This document shows, piece after piece, positions 15,275 to 23,858 of a DNA stretch of 24,406 bases; positions within the stretch are counted from its first letter, which is position 1, and the number at the start of each line of letters is the position of its first letter. The stretch is taken from assembly GCA_007125415.1 (NCBI GenBank), contig SLDH01000011.1, forward strand, positions 1 to 24,406. The letters are read 5' to 3'. Origin of the DNA: Roseovarius sp. Its GTDB lineage: Bacteria > Pseudomonadota > Alphaproteobacteria > Rhodobacterales > Rhodobacteraceae. The notes under the pieces are model-generated. The model saw nothing but the letters and a program-made list of their open reading frames with translations, was not told the origin of the DNA and made no database searches. Both the position numbers and the translations under genes were made by a program.

Positions 15275-16024
15275 TCAGACCGCCGCCATCAGGGCGCGGG
15301 TATAGGGGTGTTCCGGCGTCTGATAGAAGCGCGCGGCCGGCCCTTCCTCGACGATCTGACCCTCCAGCATGACGGCGATCCGGTCGCTGACATAGCGCGT
15401 CGCAGCCAGATCATGCGAGATGAACAATGCGCCGAAGCCATGTTCCGCCTGCAAATCGCGGATCAGGTTGAGCGCCTGTGCCTGCACCGAGACATCGAGC
15501 GCGCTCACCGCCTCGTCAAAGACGACGAAACGCGGGCTTGTGATCAGCGCGCGAGCGATGGCGATGCGCTGTCGCTGGCCGCCGGAAAGCTGCCCAGGAA
15601 GGCGGGCGGCGAAACCGGGATCCAGCCCCACCTGATCGAGGATCGCGGCCACGCGCGCACGCCGCTCGGCTGCGGGCACCCCGATCAGCACCAGCGGCTC
15701 CTCCACCGACCGGCCACAGCGCAGGCGGGGGTTCAACGCCCATTCCGGATGCTGCAGCACCACCGACAACTGCCCGCGCCTCTGTCGCAGCTTGCCAAAG
15801 GGCTGGCCGGCAAAGCGCATCTGGCCAGCGGTCGGTGCCAGCAACCCGAGGCAGACCCGCGCCAATGTGGTTTTGCCCGAGCCGGATTCGCCCACCAGCC
15901 CCACCGTTTCGCCCGCCGCCACGTCGAGGCTTACCCCGCGGAGCGCGTCGAAGCCGGTGCCGCCAAGGAATCCGCCGCGATAGGTGACGCGCACATCCTC
16001 AAGCGCGATGACAGGGTCATGCAT
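15275..16024 (-). CDS. Dpp/Opp-type ABC transporter ATP-binding protein (DppF-like)
   Basis: A 249-residue ATPase with Walker A GESGSGKTT at residues 45-53, the LSGGQRQRIAIAR signature, Walker B FVVFDEAVSALD and the H-loop FISHD. QHPEWALNPR replaces the QDP/QNP Q-loop form. The tail ends HPYTRALMAAV, as in DppF/OppF, but it is shorter than most and lacks the C-terminal oligo/dipeptide extension with its cysteines. It overlaps the partner ATPase gene by one base and should pair with it beneath the two permeases. Confidence 0.9.
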   Translation of the reverse strand: MHDPVIALEDVRVTYRGGFLGGTGFDALRGVSLDVAAGETVGLVGESGSGKTTLARVCLGLLAPTAGQMRFAGQPFGKLRQRRGQLSVVLQHPEWALNPRLRCGRSVEEPLVLIGVPAAERRARVAAILDQVGLDPGFAARLPGQLSGGQRQRIAIARALITSPRFVVFDEAVSALDVSVQAQALNLIRDLQAEHGFGALFISHDLAATRYVSDRIAVMLEGQIVEEGPAARFYQTPEHPYTRALMAAV

Positions 16025-17010
16025 CAGCGGACCTCCTGACGGGGTGGCGCGTCAGAGGCGATCACCGCCTCGGCACGATGGCAAACCACGTCGCGCCCGG
16101 CAAACGCGCGCGCCTCGGGGCGCTCGGCTTCGCAACGCGCCTCCCGGAAGAGGCAGCGGGGGGCGAAGGCGCAGGCCTCGGCGCGGCCGGCAAGTACCGG
16201 CGGCGTGCCGGGGATGGGACGCAGGCGCTCGCCCGGTTCTTCGTTGCCCGCAGCAGCGGCCAGCAAGGCACGGGTATAGGGATGGGCCGGCGCATCGAGT
16301 ACCGCCGCCGCCGGGCCCAGTTCCACGATCCGTCCCCCATACATCACCGCCACCCGGTCGGCATGACGGGCGATCAGGCTCAGATCATGCGAAAGGATCA
16401 CCAGACTGGCCGCGCTTTCGGCGCGCAGCTTGCCGAGTGTCGTCATCACCCGTGCGCGGATCGACGCATCGAGCGAGGCAGTCGGCTCGTCCGCGATCAG
16501 CAGTTCCGGGTTGCGGGCGATGGCCATGGCGATCACGACCCGCTGCGCCATGCCGCCCGAAAGCTCGTGCGGGAAGGCGTGCAGAATGCGGTCTGGCTCG
16601 GACAGTTCGGCGCGGGCCAGCAATTCGGCAATCGCCTGCGAGCCGGGACGCCCCCCCATCGCCAGTGCCACCTGCCGGCTGATGCGCATGGTCGGGTCCA
16701 GCGCGGAGGTCGGGTTCTGGAAGACGAAGCCCAGCCGGTCATGGCGCAACTGGCGCAGCGTGGGATCATCGGCCTGCGTCACCTCCACCCCGCAGACGGT
16801 AATCCGCCCGCCCAGCACCTGCGCCTCGGGTGGCAGGAGCCGCCCGGCGGCCATGCCCAGCGTGGTCTTGCCGGACCCGCTTTCACCCACGATCGCCAGC
16901 GTTTCATCCGCGAACACCGTCAGGTCAACGCCATCCAGCGCGCGCACCTGCCGGGTGCCGGTGTCATAGCCTATGACCAGATCGTTTATGTCAACCACCG
17001 CCCGGCTCAT
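16024..17010 (-). CDS. Dpp/Opp-type ABC transporter ATP-binding protein (DppD-like)
   Basis: A 328-residue ATPase. Walker A GESGSGKTT is at residues 42-50, with the LSGGMAQRVVIAM signature, Walker B LLIADEPTASLD and H-loop ILSHD. The C-terminal oligopeptide/dipeptide domain has four cysteines (CAFAPRCLFREARC, then VVCHRAE), the arrangement reported to bind an iron-sulfur cluster in DppD-type proteins. It overlaps the permease gene by 4 bp and the next ATPase by 1 bp, so all four transporter core genes are translationally coupled. Confidence 0.92.
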   Translation of the reverse strand: MSRAVVDINDLVIGYDTGTRQVRALDGVDLTVFADETLAIVGESGSGKTTLGMAAGRLLPPEAQVLGGRITVCGVEVTQADDPTLRQLRHDRLGFVFQNPTSALDPTMRISRQVALAMGGRPGSQAIAELLARAELSEPDRILHAFPHELSGGMAQRVVIAMAIARNPELLIADEPTASLDASIRARVMTTLGKLRAESAASLVILSHDLSLIARHADRVAVMYGGRIVELGPAAAVLDAPAHPYTRALLAAAAGNEEPGERLRPIPGTPPVLAGRAEACAFAPRCLFREARCEAERPEARAFAGRDVVCHRAEAVIASDAPPRQEVR

Positions 17011-17849
17011 GTCAGTGGCCGCCCCTTCAGCGGCTCCAGCGCGTCGCGTACCGCATCACCCACCAGATTGACCGACATGATGGCAAGAGACAGCACCACC
17101 CCGGCGCTGAGAACCATCCAGGGCGCGATGGTCAGATAGCCGCTGCCCTGCCTCAGAAGCGAGCCGAGCGAGGCATCGGGCGGCTGCACCCCAAGCCCGA
17201 GGAAGCTCAGCGCGCTTTCGATGATCATCCCGATCGACAGCGCGTAGGTCAGCTGCACCATCACCGCGCCCATCACGTTCGGAAGCAGATGCACCAGCAT
17301 CACCCGCAGGGCCGATGCCCCGGCGACCTCGGCCGCGGTGACGAAGCCGCGACCGGCCACCCCCAGCGTCACGGACCGCACCACACGGATGAAGAGCGGC
17401 AGTGTGGCGATGCTGATCACCGTGATGGCCGAAACCTGCCCCGGGCCGATCACCGCCGCCACCAGCAGGCCCGCCACCAGCGCCGGAAAGGCGAACAGGA
17501 TATCGGCGCCCCGGGCGATGGCCTGGTCGGTTGTGCGGCCAAGATAACCCGCCATCAGCCCAAGCAGCGTGCCGATCACCGCCGTGATCGCCACGGCGAT
17601 GGCCGACAACAGGAAGGTGGCACGGATCCCCTGCACGACGCGGGGCAGGAAATCCCGGCCCAACTCATCGGTGCCGAAGGGGAAGTGCGGGCTGGGCGCA
17701 TCCAGTCTCGGCCCGGCGGCGATGCGGGTGGGGTCGCCCAGTGGCAGAAGCGGGCCGAAGATGCCCAGAAACAGCAGTATGCCCAAAGTGATCAGGCCGA
17801 ACAGCGAAAGCCCGTCGAGGCGCCGCGTCTTCAGCAGTCGCGCCGTCAT
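17007..17849 (-). CDS. Dpp/Opp-type ABC transporter permease (DppC-like)
   Basis: A 280-residue inner-membrane permease. It has an N-terminal helix (LSLFGLITLGILLFLGIFG), the DppC hallmark HFPFGTDELGRDFLPRVV, and the EAA loop with AAEVAGASALRVMLVHLLPN. ATG 17849 is chosen: it overlaps the upstream permease stop by 4 bp (ATGA), while the longer open frame upstream reads in the wrong frame through that gene. It forms the translocation pore together with the DppB-like protein. Confidence 0.93.
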   Translation of the reverse strand: MTARLLKTRRLDGLSLFGLITLGILLFLGIFGPLLPLGDPTRIAAGPRLDAPSPHFPFGTDELGRDFLPRVVQGIRATFLLSAIAVAITAVIGTLLGLMAGYLGRTTDQAIARGADILFAFPALVAGLLVAAVIGPGQVSAITVISIATLPLFIRVVRSVTLGVAGRGFVTAAEVAGASALRVMLVHLLPNVMGAVMVQLTYALSIGMIIESALSFLGLGVQPPDASLGSLLRQGSGYLTIAPWMVLSAGVVLSLAIMSVNLVGDAVRDALEPLKGRPLT

Positions 17850-18805
17850 CGCACCGCCCCCACGCGCGGGTCGATCAGGGCATAGAGAATATCGGCCAGC
17901 ATGTTGATGGTGATGAACACTACCGCCGCCAGCAGCACACCTGCCTGCACGATGGCATAATCGCGGTTCAAAAGACCGTTGAAGATATAAAGCCCTACAC
18001 CGGGAATGGAAAAGAGCACCTCGACGATCACCGCTCCGCCAAGCAGGAAGCCGAAATAGGTGGCCGTGACGGTGACCACGGGAATGGCGGCGTTGCGCAG
18101 AATATGGCGGCGAATGATGGTGCCGGGGCTGGCGCCGCGGGCCACTGCGGCGGTGATGTGCGGCTCGGTCATCACCCGCAACACCGCGTCGCGCGTGGTA
18201 CGCAGGATCAGCGCCACGCCAAAGACCGAAAGTGTCAGTCCCGGCAGCATCATGCTGCGAATGTTGCCCACCGGATCGGCGGTGAAGGGGACATAACCGC
18301 CGACCCGGAACCATAGCGACCAGACCGAGAAGACGAAGATCAGCACACTGCCCAGCACGAAATCCGGCACACTTGCGCCCATCGCCCCGACCAGGCGGCC
18401 GAAGTCACGCTTCTTGCGCTGTGCTCCGGCGCGCACGCCGGACAGCACACCCAGCGGATAGCCAGCCGCCAGCGCCACGCCCAGCGCGATCAGCGCCAGT
18501 TGCAGCGTCACCGGCGCACGGCGGAGGAACTCGGCGATGACGGGGCGTTGGGTGACCATGGAGACACCGAAATCGCCGCTCAGCATCGCCCCTGCCCAGC
18601 GCATGTATTGCACAACCAGTGGCTGGTCCAGCCCGTAGCGCTGGGCGATGATCGCCCTTGCCTCGGGTGTCACGAAAGGCCCCAGGAGGATATCGGCATA
18701 GCCACCGGGCAAGAGGCGAAGTGACAAAAACACCAGCAATGACACGCCGAAGAGCGTGATCAGTGCGGCGGCGATCCGGGGTAGCAGATAGGCGACAAGG
18801 CGCAT
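17846..18805 (-). CDS. Dpp/Opp-type ABC transporter permease (DppB-like)
   Basis: A 319-residue permease beginning MRLVAYLLPRIAAALITLFG, the standard DppB N-terminal helix. LPGGYADILLGPFVTPEA with the following GLDQPLVVQYMRWAGAML, and the GDFGVSM segment, are family landmarks. The EAA loop includes ARGASPGTIIRRHILRNA. ATG 18805 follows GGAAGG at good spacing; an open frame continues to 19030, but that part overlaps the binding-protein gene in another frame. It lies 82 bp after the binding-protein gene, across a strong hairpin. Confidence 0.93.
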   Translation of the reverse strand: MRLVAYLLPRIAAALITLFGVSLLVFLSLRLLPGGYADILLGPFVTPEARAIIAQRYGLDQPLVVQYMRWAGAMLSGDFGVSMVTQRPVIAEFLRRAPVTLQLALIALGVALAAGYPLGVLSGVRAGAQRKKRDFGRLVGAMGASVPDFVLGSVLIFVFSVWSLWFRVGGYVPFTADPVGNIRSMMLPGLTLSVFGVALILRTTRDAVLRVMTEPHITAAVARGASPGTIIRRHILRNAAIPVVTVTATYFGFLLGGAVIVEVLFSIPGVGLYIFNGLLNRDYAIVQAGVLLAAVVFITINMLADILYALIDPRVGAVR

Positions 18806-18844
18806 GCCGTGGCCTTCCAGGCATAGGGAGAGTGAGAGAAGACA

Positions 18845-18863
18845 CCGGGGCGTATCGCCCCGG
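18845..18863 (-). terminator. hairpin after the binding-protein gene
   Basis: CCGGGGCG (18845-18852) and CGCCCCGG (18856-18863) form a perfect 8-bp stem with a 3-base loop, 24 bp past the binding-protein stop. The minus-strand continuation TGTCTTCTCTC is pyrimidine-rich but not a clean T run. It is probably a partial terminator or an mRNA 3'-end stabiliser that keeps binding-protein levels above those of the permeases. Confidence 0.6.
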
Positions 18864-18887
18864 CGGGTTTGCAGGCGCGCGCCAGCG

Positions 18888-20435
18888 TCACTCGGCCGGG
18901 GCGAATTCAGCGATGTGCTGCCAGATATTCGCCGAGCCGGTGCGTTCGGCCAAGGTGACCTCGATCTGATCGGCGCGGTAGACCACATAGTCCACCTTGC
19001 TGACCAGGGCGAGCAGGTTGGCGCCGTCATCGATCATCTCGCAAGCCTCGATCAGCGCCGCGTCACGCTCGGGGCTGTTGGGCAAGCCCCGCAACTCGGC
19101 CAGCAGTGCGCTGAGTTCCGGCACCTCGGCCTGGAAGGCGAGGTTCCAGATGGCGAAATTGGGATCCCACCACTGGATGACCATGCCGGGGTCGGTATAG
19201 CCCGCCAGCCAGGAAGCCGAGAAATCGAAATCGCCATCAGTGAAGACCCGCTGCAGGTATTCAGCAGTGGGCACGGCGGCGATCTGAACATCGAAGCCGG
19301 CCTCGGCCAGACTTTGCTGGGTGACCTGCGCGATACGCACCAGCACCTCATTGGCGCTGGAGGCCATCAGTTCCACCTGCGGATTGGGTTGGCCGGCCTC
19401 GGCAAGCAGCGCGCGGGCGCGGTCCAGCCGCTCGGCGCGCGGCAGGGCGTAGGTGTCAAGATCACGGCAGGCGTCATTGCCAAAGGCCGCGGGCACCGGG
19501 AAGTCGGGCGCCGAGGTCCCGTTGAATACCAGCATGTTGATGGCATCCCGGTCCAGTGCCAGGTTCATCGCCTGGCGCACGCGGATATCGTGGAAGGGCG
19601 ACGCCTCGCTCAGCGCGTTGACGTCGAATCGGTAGTAGTTGGTGGTCTGGATCGGCGCGTAGGCAATGCTGGCGGTCGATCCCAGCATCTGCGGTGCGTC
19701 AGGGTTCTCGAAGGTTGTGAAATCGATCCGGCCGTCACGCAACGCTGCCATGCGGGCCGATTCGTCGGGGATGATCTGAACGTCGATCCGGTCGGCGCGC
19801 GGCAGGCTGTCGATGCCGTAATGGGGGTTGCGCACCAGCGTCCAGCGTTCGTCCTGGTCATGCGCGGCAACCATGAAGGGGCCGGACCCCATCAATTGGC
19901 TGGCCGGGTCGAAGTCGCCCGTGTGGTATTCCTCAACGGGAATGATCGCCGCCGTGATATGCGCCAGCGCCGGCAGGAAGCTGGCATGAGGGCGGGCCAG
20001 TTCAACGGCGAGGCGACCGTCCTCCAGCACCTCCATCGTCACGATCTCGCCCAGTTGATGTGCCCAGTAGGAGGCGATTTCGGGGTTGCGGATGCGTTCC
20101 AGCGAGCCGATCACATCCTCGGCGCTTACCGGCCTTCCGTTGGAGAAAGCCGCTCCCTCGCGCAGGGTGAAGACGAAGCGGGTGGGCGATTCCTCTTCCC
20201 AGGCGACAGCGAGGCCCGGCTGCAGCGCCAGGTCGTCATCGGTGGTCAGCAAGGTCTCGTAGACCATCTGGTACATTTCCCAGGATGCCACGGTGCCGGC
20301 GACATGGACATCGAAGCCGGTGATTTCGGCGGGTTTACCCCAGGTGATGACGCTGTCAGCGGCAGCTGGCAGCGCAAGGCCCATGCCAGCCATCAGGGCC
20401 AGGGCGGAAAGCGACGGACGGGAAAGTCGGGGCAT
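18888..20435 (-). CDS. family 5 periplasmic substrate-binding protein (DppA/OppA-like)
   Basis: A 515-residue precursor with a signal peptide (SALALMAGMGLALPAAA, cleavage near residue 24-26). The mature protein shows the family-5 order: LQPGLAVAWEEESPTRFVFT, LREGAAFSNGRPVSAEDVIG, MGSGPF, and FHDIRVRQAMNLALDRDAI. The signature regions fit peptide, nickel or glycoside binders of this superfamily; ligand identity is not readable. ATG 20435 follows AGAGAGGA at good spacing, whereas the open frame to 20528 would begin inside the divergent promoter. It is the first gene of the minus-strand operon. Confidence 0.93.
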   Translation of the reverse strand: MPRLSRPSLSALALMAGMGLALPAAADSVITWGKPAEITGFDVHVAGTVASWEMYQMVYETLLTTDDDLALQPGLAVAWEEESPTRFVFTLREGAAFSNGRPVSAEDVIGSLERIRNPEIASYWAHQLGEIVTMEVLEDGRLAVELARPHASFLPALAHITAAIIPVEEYHTGDFDPASQLMGSGPFMVAAHDQDERWTLVRNPHYGIDSLPRADRIDVQIIPDESARMAALRDGRIDFTTFENPDAPQMLGSTASIAYAPIQTTNYYRFDVNALSEASPFHDIRVRQAMNLALDRDAINMLVFNGTSAPDFPVPAAFGNDACRDLDTYALPRAERLDRARALLAEAGQPNPQVELMASSANEVLVRIAQVTQQSLAEAGFDVQIAAVPTAEYLQRVFTDGDFDFSASWLAGYTDPGMVIQWWDPNFAIWNLAFQAEVPELSALLAELRGLPNSPERDAALIEACEMIDDGANLLALVSKVDYVVYRADQIEVTLAERTGSANIWQHIAEFAPAE

Positions 20436-20512
20436 CGGGTGGTCCTCTCTGTTGGGAAGCGGTTGAGGTTGTCGTTCGGGTTCTTTCTCAAATTTGCACA
20501 TGAGACTTGACG

Positions 20513-20541
20513 AGTATGTTTTCTTCATAACATTCTGTCAA
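20513..20541 (-). promoter_or_regulatory. promoter of the binding-protein operon with embedded inverted repeat
   Basis: TTGACA (20536-20541) and CATACT (20513-20518) on the minus strand are spaced by exactly 17 bp, a strong sigma-70-type promoter about 75 bp from the binding-protein start. ATGTT (20516-20520) and AACAT (20529-20533) form an inverted repeat with an 8-bp spacer between the hexamers, a classic repressor position. On the plus strand a TTGACG lies at 20507-20512. The RpiR-type regulator encoded at 22018-22872 is the obvious candidate ligand. Confidence 0.6.
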
Positions 20542-20590
20542 CAATTGATAGCAATCTAACGTAAAGCCGCACCCGCCGGAGGAAGCAACC

Positions 20591-22021
20591 ATGAAGACCG
20601 CCTATGCCGAGCATGATGCCCTGGGGTTGGCGGCACTGGTTGCGCGGGGCGAGGTTTCGGCGCGGGAGTTGCTGGAAACAGCCATCGAGGTGGCCGAGGC
20701 CGCCAACCCGGCCCTGAATTTCCTGTCGCAGCGTCTTTATGATTACGGCCGCGCCGCCATCGACCGCGGCCTGCCCGATGGGCCGCTGAAGGGCGTGCCC
20801 TTCCTGCTGAAGGATGCCTCGGCCGATCTCGCGGGTTTCCCCACCATCAGTGGCAGCCGGCTGCTGAAAGACTGCCCGCCGGCGGCGGCCGACACCACGC
20901 TCGTGTCGCGCTACCGCGCGGCCGGGCTGGTGATTTTCGGCAAGACCACGACGCCGGAATTCTCCCTCGCGGCCTCGACCGAATGCAGCCTGCACGGCGC
21001 AACCCGCAACCCCTGGGACCGTGCACGCAGCGCCGGCGGGTCCTCGGGCGGATCGGCGGCGGCGGTGGCGGCCGGCGTGGTGCCGGCAGCACATGCCACC
21101 GATGGCGGCGGCTCGATCCGTATCCCGGCCTCGTGCTGCGGGCTCTTCGGGCTCAAACCCACCCGCGCGCGCATCCCCACCGGCCCGCCATCGGGCGAGG
21201 GCTGGGGAAGCCTTTCCTGCGCACATGCGCTGACCCGCTCGGTGCGCGACAGCGCCGCGCTCTTGGATATTGCCCACGGGCCTGCGCCGGGCGATCCCTA
21301 CGCGGCCCCGCCGCCGACGCGCCCCTATCTGCAGGAGGTCGGGCACGACCCGGGTCGGCTGCGTATTGCGCTGCAATTGCAGCCCTTGTCTGGCAGCCCG
21401 GTGGATACCCCCTGCCGTGAGGCGGCGCTGGAGGCTGCGCGGCTGCTGGAAGGGCTGGGCCATCATGTCGAAGAGGCCTTGCCGCCTGGCGATGCCGGGG
21501 AACTGGGCTGGTCGCTGTGGGTGCTGGTGGCAAGCAGCGTCACACGCACCCTGCGCGCCATCGGCGCCGCGCGCGGCCGTCCGGTGACGGAAGGCGAAGT
21601 CGATGCGGCCACCTGGAACGCCGTGATTTTTTCCGCCCAACTGGGGGTGGAAGACTACCCCGAGGCGCTGGCGATCATTCATGCCCAAGGTCGGCGCATG
21701 GCGGCGTTTCACGAAAGCCACGATCTGCTTCTTTCCCCCACACTGGGCCAGCCGCCGGTGCCCCTGGGCAATCTTGGCCCCGACACGCATGAAATGGAGG
21801 CCTATGCGCAGGCACTGCACCGTTTCTCGCCTTTCACGCAGCTCGCCAACATGACAGGCCAGCCAAGCATGAGCCTGCCCCTGCATCGCACCGCCGGGGG
21901 TCTTCCCGTCGGCGTCATGCTCACCGCTCCCTACGGCTGCGAAGATCTTCTGTTTCGTCTTGCCGCGCAGGTCGAGGCCGCCCGGCCCCGGTTTGGCCTC
22001 AGAGGCGGGAGCGCCGCATGA
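20591..22021 (+). CDS. amidase-signature family hydrolase
   Basis: A 476-residue amidase of the GatA/FAAH superfamily. The Ser-cisSer-Lys triad is visible: K74 in PFLLKDAS, S151 in the [12 protein letters not shown] loop, and S175 in [12 protein letters not shown]. Spacing agrees with the family (24 residues between the two serines). No GatB or GatC lies nearby, so it is probably a catabolic amidase, not a tRNA amidotransferase subunit. It follows a strong GGAGGA ribosome site, is divergent from the importer operon, and overlaps the regulator gene by 4 bp. The substrate is unknown; an imported amide is the natural guess. Confidence 0.92.
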   Translation: MKTAYAEHDALGLAALVARGEVSARELLETAIEVAEAANPALNFLSQRLYDYGRAAIDRGLPDGPLKGVPFLLKDASADLAGFPTISGSRLLKDCPPAAADTTLVSRYRAAGLVIFGKTTTPEFSLAASTECSLHGATRNPWDRARSAGGSSGGSAAAVAAGVVPAAHATDGGGSIRIPASCCGLFGLKPTRARIPTGPPSGEGWGSLSCAHALTRSVRDSAALLDIAHGPAPGDPYAAPPPTRPYLQEVGHDPGRLRIALQLQPLSGSPVDTPCREAALEAARLLEGLGHHVEEALPPGDAGELGWSLWVLVASSVTRTLRAIGAARGRPVTEGEVDAATWNAVIFSAQLGVEDYPEALAIIHAQGRRMAAFHESHDLLLSPTLGQPPVPLGNLGPDTHEMEAYAQALHRFSPFTQLANMTGQPSMSLPLHRTAGGLPVGVMLTAPYGCEDLLFRLAAQVEAARPRFGLRGGSAA

Positions 22022-22872
22022 CCGATACGCTGATGGAACGGCTGAAACGCGACTTCTCCGCTTTCACCCGAGCCGAGAAGATGATCGCCAATTACATGCT
22101 GGCCCATCGCGCGCAACTGCCGTTCGACACCGCGGCCTCGATCGCCGAGAGCGCCGGTGTCAGCCAGATGACCGTCAGCCGCTTCCTGCGGACCATCGGC
22201 TATCCGGATTCCAACGCCTTCAAGGCTGCAATGCGGGCCGAGATGGAGGCCGGGCAGATCAAGATATCGGATCGCGTGTCGCGTATCCGGCGCGACGACC
22301 GCGACGACAGCCGCATAACCGGGAATCTGGAACTGGAAACCCGCGCCCTGCTCAGCACCTACGAGCAGCGCAGCACCCCCGCTTGGTCAAAGGCAGTCGA
22401 GGCCATCACCTGTGCCGACCGGGTGGGGGTCAGCGGTTTTCAGACCGTTGGCGGCATTGCCTCGGACTTCGCGGGCAGGCTTTCATACCTGCGGCCGGAG
22501 GTGCGCTTTCTGGATGGTGCCGACGGGACTTTTGCTGAAATCTTCGGCCCTGGCTTCGAAAACCCCTGCATTGTCCTCTTCGAGATGCGCCGGTATACGC
22601 ACCTGAGCCTGCTCCTGGCGCGATCTGCTGCAAAGCGCAAGGTGCCGTTGGTGATTGTCTGCGACACACATTGTCATTGGGCGTGGGAATATACCGATAT
22701 CGTTTTCGCCCTGCAGACCGAATCCACCCTGTTCTGGGACACCCAGATCCCGCTGGTCAGCCTGGGCGGGCTTCTTCTGGATGACGTGATCGCCGGGCTT
22801 GGGAACAAGGTGCAGGACAGAGTGAACGCACTGCGCGGTCTTCAGGACGAGTTCGAGGCGTTCGACCCATAG
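22018..22872 (+). CDS. MurR/RpiR-family transcriptional regulator
   Basis: A 284-residue regulator with an N-terminal RpiR-type helix-turn-helix (about residues 1-78; FSAFTRAEKMIANYML and AESAGVSQMTVSRFLRTIGY) and a C-terminal SIS-like domain (about 125-260). SIS domains usually sense phosphosugars, but relatives linked to peptide or amide importers exist. The gene is translationally coupled to the amidase (ATGA) and presumably controls the divergent promoter at 20513-20541. It ends at 22872, followed by GC-rich hairpins (CGGGC-GCAT-GCCCG at 22902-22915) without a T run. Confidence 0.9.
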   Translation: MTDTLMERLKRDFSAFTRAEKMIANYMLAHRAQLPFDTAASIAESAGVSQMTVSRFLRTIGYPDSNAFKAAMRAEMEAGQIKISDRVSRIRRDDRDDSRITGNLELETRALLSTYEQRSTPAWSKAVEAITCADRVGVSGFQTVGGIASDFAGRLSYLRPEVRFLDGADGTFAEIFGPGFENPCIVLFEMRRYTHLSLLLARSAAKRKVPLVIVCDTHCHWAWEYTDIVFALQTESTLFWDTQIPLVSLGGLLLDDVIAGLGNKVQDRVNALRGLQDEFEAFDP

Positions 22873-23067
22873 GGTGGGCGCTGGATGCGCCGGCTTTGAG
22901 GCGGGCGCATGCCCGTGCCGGGCGGCCCCGGGCGGGACTTGTCCGAGTTGGCGCAACATGCTCTTGCCGTTCGAGGAACACCTGTTCCGGTCTGCCCTGA
23001 TGCAGGCCGTGTCCCTTGCCTCGGTCCGCGCCCCTCAGGCCCGGCTGGCCTTGCCTGATCGTCAGGC
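22873..23067. other. intergenic region with hairpins and a GGAACA palindrome
   Basis: This stretch separates the plus-strand regulator from the convergent YqjE-like gene. It contains overlapping CGGGC/GCCCG hairpins (22902-22923), which may terminate the regulator transcript, and a perfect palindrome GGAACA-CC-TGTTCC (22975-22988). A short plus-strand frame from 22958 is open into the antisense of the next gene but is not recognised. No convincing gene was seen. Confidence 0.4.
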
Positions 23068-23463
23068 TCAGCGTCTCGTCCGGCGATCTTCCCGAGGCGC
23101 TGATCGTTCCCGGAGGCGCGCGTAGAGATCAGCCCCGAGAAGGAAGGCGTCCATCAGCGATTGTTCCTTCTCCGAATCGCCGGGCGCTTTCGCCTTGTTG
23201 CGGTGCTCTTTCTGTGCTGCGGGGGCCTCGGGTTCACCCTGACGCGTAACCACATGCAGGATCACAAGGCCAGCGCCAAGAAAGAGCGCGGCGTAGATGA
23301 ATGTTGCGGCCATGGGCGAAAACTGCGCTGCAAGCACCATCCACAGAGCTGCCAGAAGAAAGCCCACGCCAACCGCAAGAAGCGCGCCGCCCAGAACAAG
23401 CATGCCGAAGCGGCGCATGCGGGATTTGGCGTAACGCTCGAGGCGACGTAGCGAATTTCGCAT
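23068..23463 (-). CDS. YqjE/phage-holin-family membrane protein
   Basis: A 131-residue protein with two adjacent hydrophobic helices (about residues 18-45, LVLGGALLAVGVGFLLAALWMVLA, and 50-70, AATFIYAALFLGAGLVILHVV) followed by a charged cytoplasmic tail. This is the layout of the holin-superfamily/YqjE proteins encoded beside DUF883 genes; these are bacterial envelope proteins, and no phage gene is nearby. The start overlaps the DUF883 stop by one base (TGATG), so the two are translationally coupled. Confidence 0.75.
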   Translation of the reverse strand: MRNSLRRLERYAKSRMRRFGMLVLGGALLAVGVGFLLAALWMVLAAQFSPMAATFIYAALFLGAGLVILHVVTRQGEPEAPAAQKEHRNKAKAPGDSEKEQSLMDAFLLGADLYARLRERSAPREDRRTRR

Positions 23464-23846
23464 CAGCGCCGCGACAGCAGCATGGCCAGAAGAAAGCCCG
23501 CGCCTATCGCAAGCCCCATTGCGGTTCTGGGGCGCTCACGGGTGAAATCCTCGGCCTCTTCGAGCAACAGTTCGACCTGGCTCGCCGCATAGTCGGCCTG
23601 TTCCGCCGCGCTCTCACCAGAGTTGCGCATCGCCGCCCGGGCGCGCTCTTCGCCCGCGCGCAGCAGGCTTTCAGAAAGACGTGCTACATCCTGGCGCAAT
23701 GCTTCGAATTGCGCGCGCAGTTCTTCATTCGATATTTCGGCGGCTTCAGTTGCGCGGTCAGCGGCGTGCTCTGCTGTGTCGCGCAGGTTCGAGGCGTTCT
23801 CTTTCACTTCCTGCTCGGTATTCTTCGTCGTCGTCTGCCGGGCCAT
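23463..23846 (-). CDS. DUF883 (ElaB/YqjD-like) membrane-anchored protein
   Basis: A 127-residue protein with a long charged, alanine/glutamate-rich helical region (residues about 10-100, probable coiled coil). It ends in a C-terminal membrane anchor, RPRTAMGLAIGAGFLLAMLLSRR, the DUF883 hallmark. In E. coli YqjD and ElaB are inner-membrane proteins that bind ribosomes in stationary phase; the same role here is by analogy only. ATG 23846 follows AGGAGAAGG. It forms a two-gene unit with the YqjE-like gene. Confidence 0.85.
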   Translation of the reverse strand: MARQTTTKNTEQEVKENASNLRDTAEHAADRATEAAEISNEELRAQFEALRQDVARLSESLLRAGEERARAAMRNSGESAAEQADYAASQVELLLEEAEDFTRERPRTAMGLAIGAGFLLAMLLSRR

Positions 23847-23858
23847 TTCCTTCTCCTG

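Noticed and set aside
18804..20510. 568-codon plus-strand open frame opposite the binding-protein gene
   Set aside because: It is a mirror of a real gene with a clear signal peptide and family motifs. Its own translation is histidine-, glutamine- and arginine-rich without domains.
20525..21886. 453-codon minus-strand open frame opposite the amidase
   Set aside because: It overlaps the amidase and its complete catalytic triad; the composition is typical of an antisense shadow.
20591..22021. GatA subunit of the tRNA amidotransferase
   Set aside because: The triad fits the wider amidase family, but there is no gatB or gatC nearby and the gene sits with an importer and regulator.
22969..22987. 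Possible LexA (SOS) box formed by GTTC repeats
   Set aside because: Alphaproteobacterial LexA sites have a 7-bp spacer between the GTTC units; here it is 11 bp.
23068..23463. Prophage remnant suggested by the holin-family protein
   Set aside because: The protein is paired with a DUF883 gene as in ordinary YqjD/YqjE operons, and no other phage gene is present.
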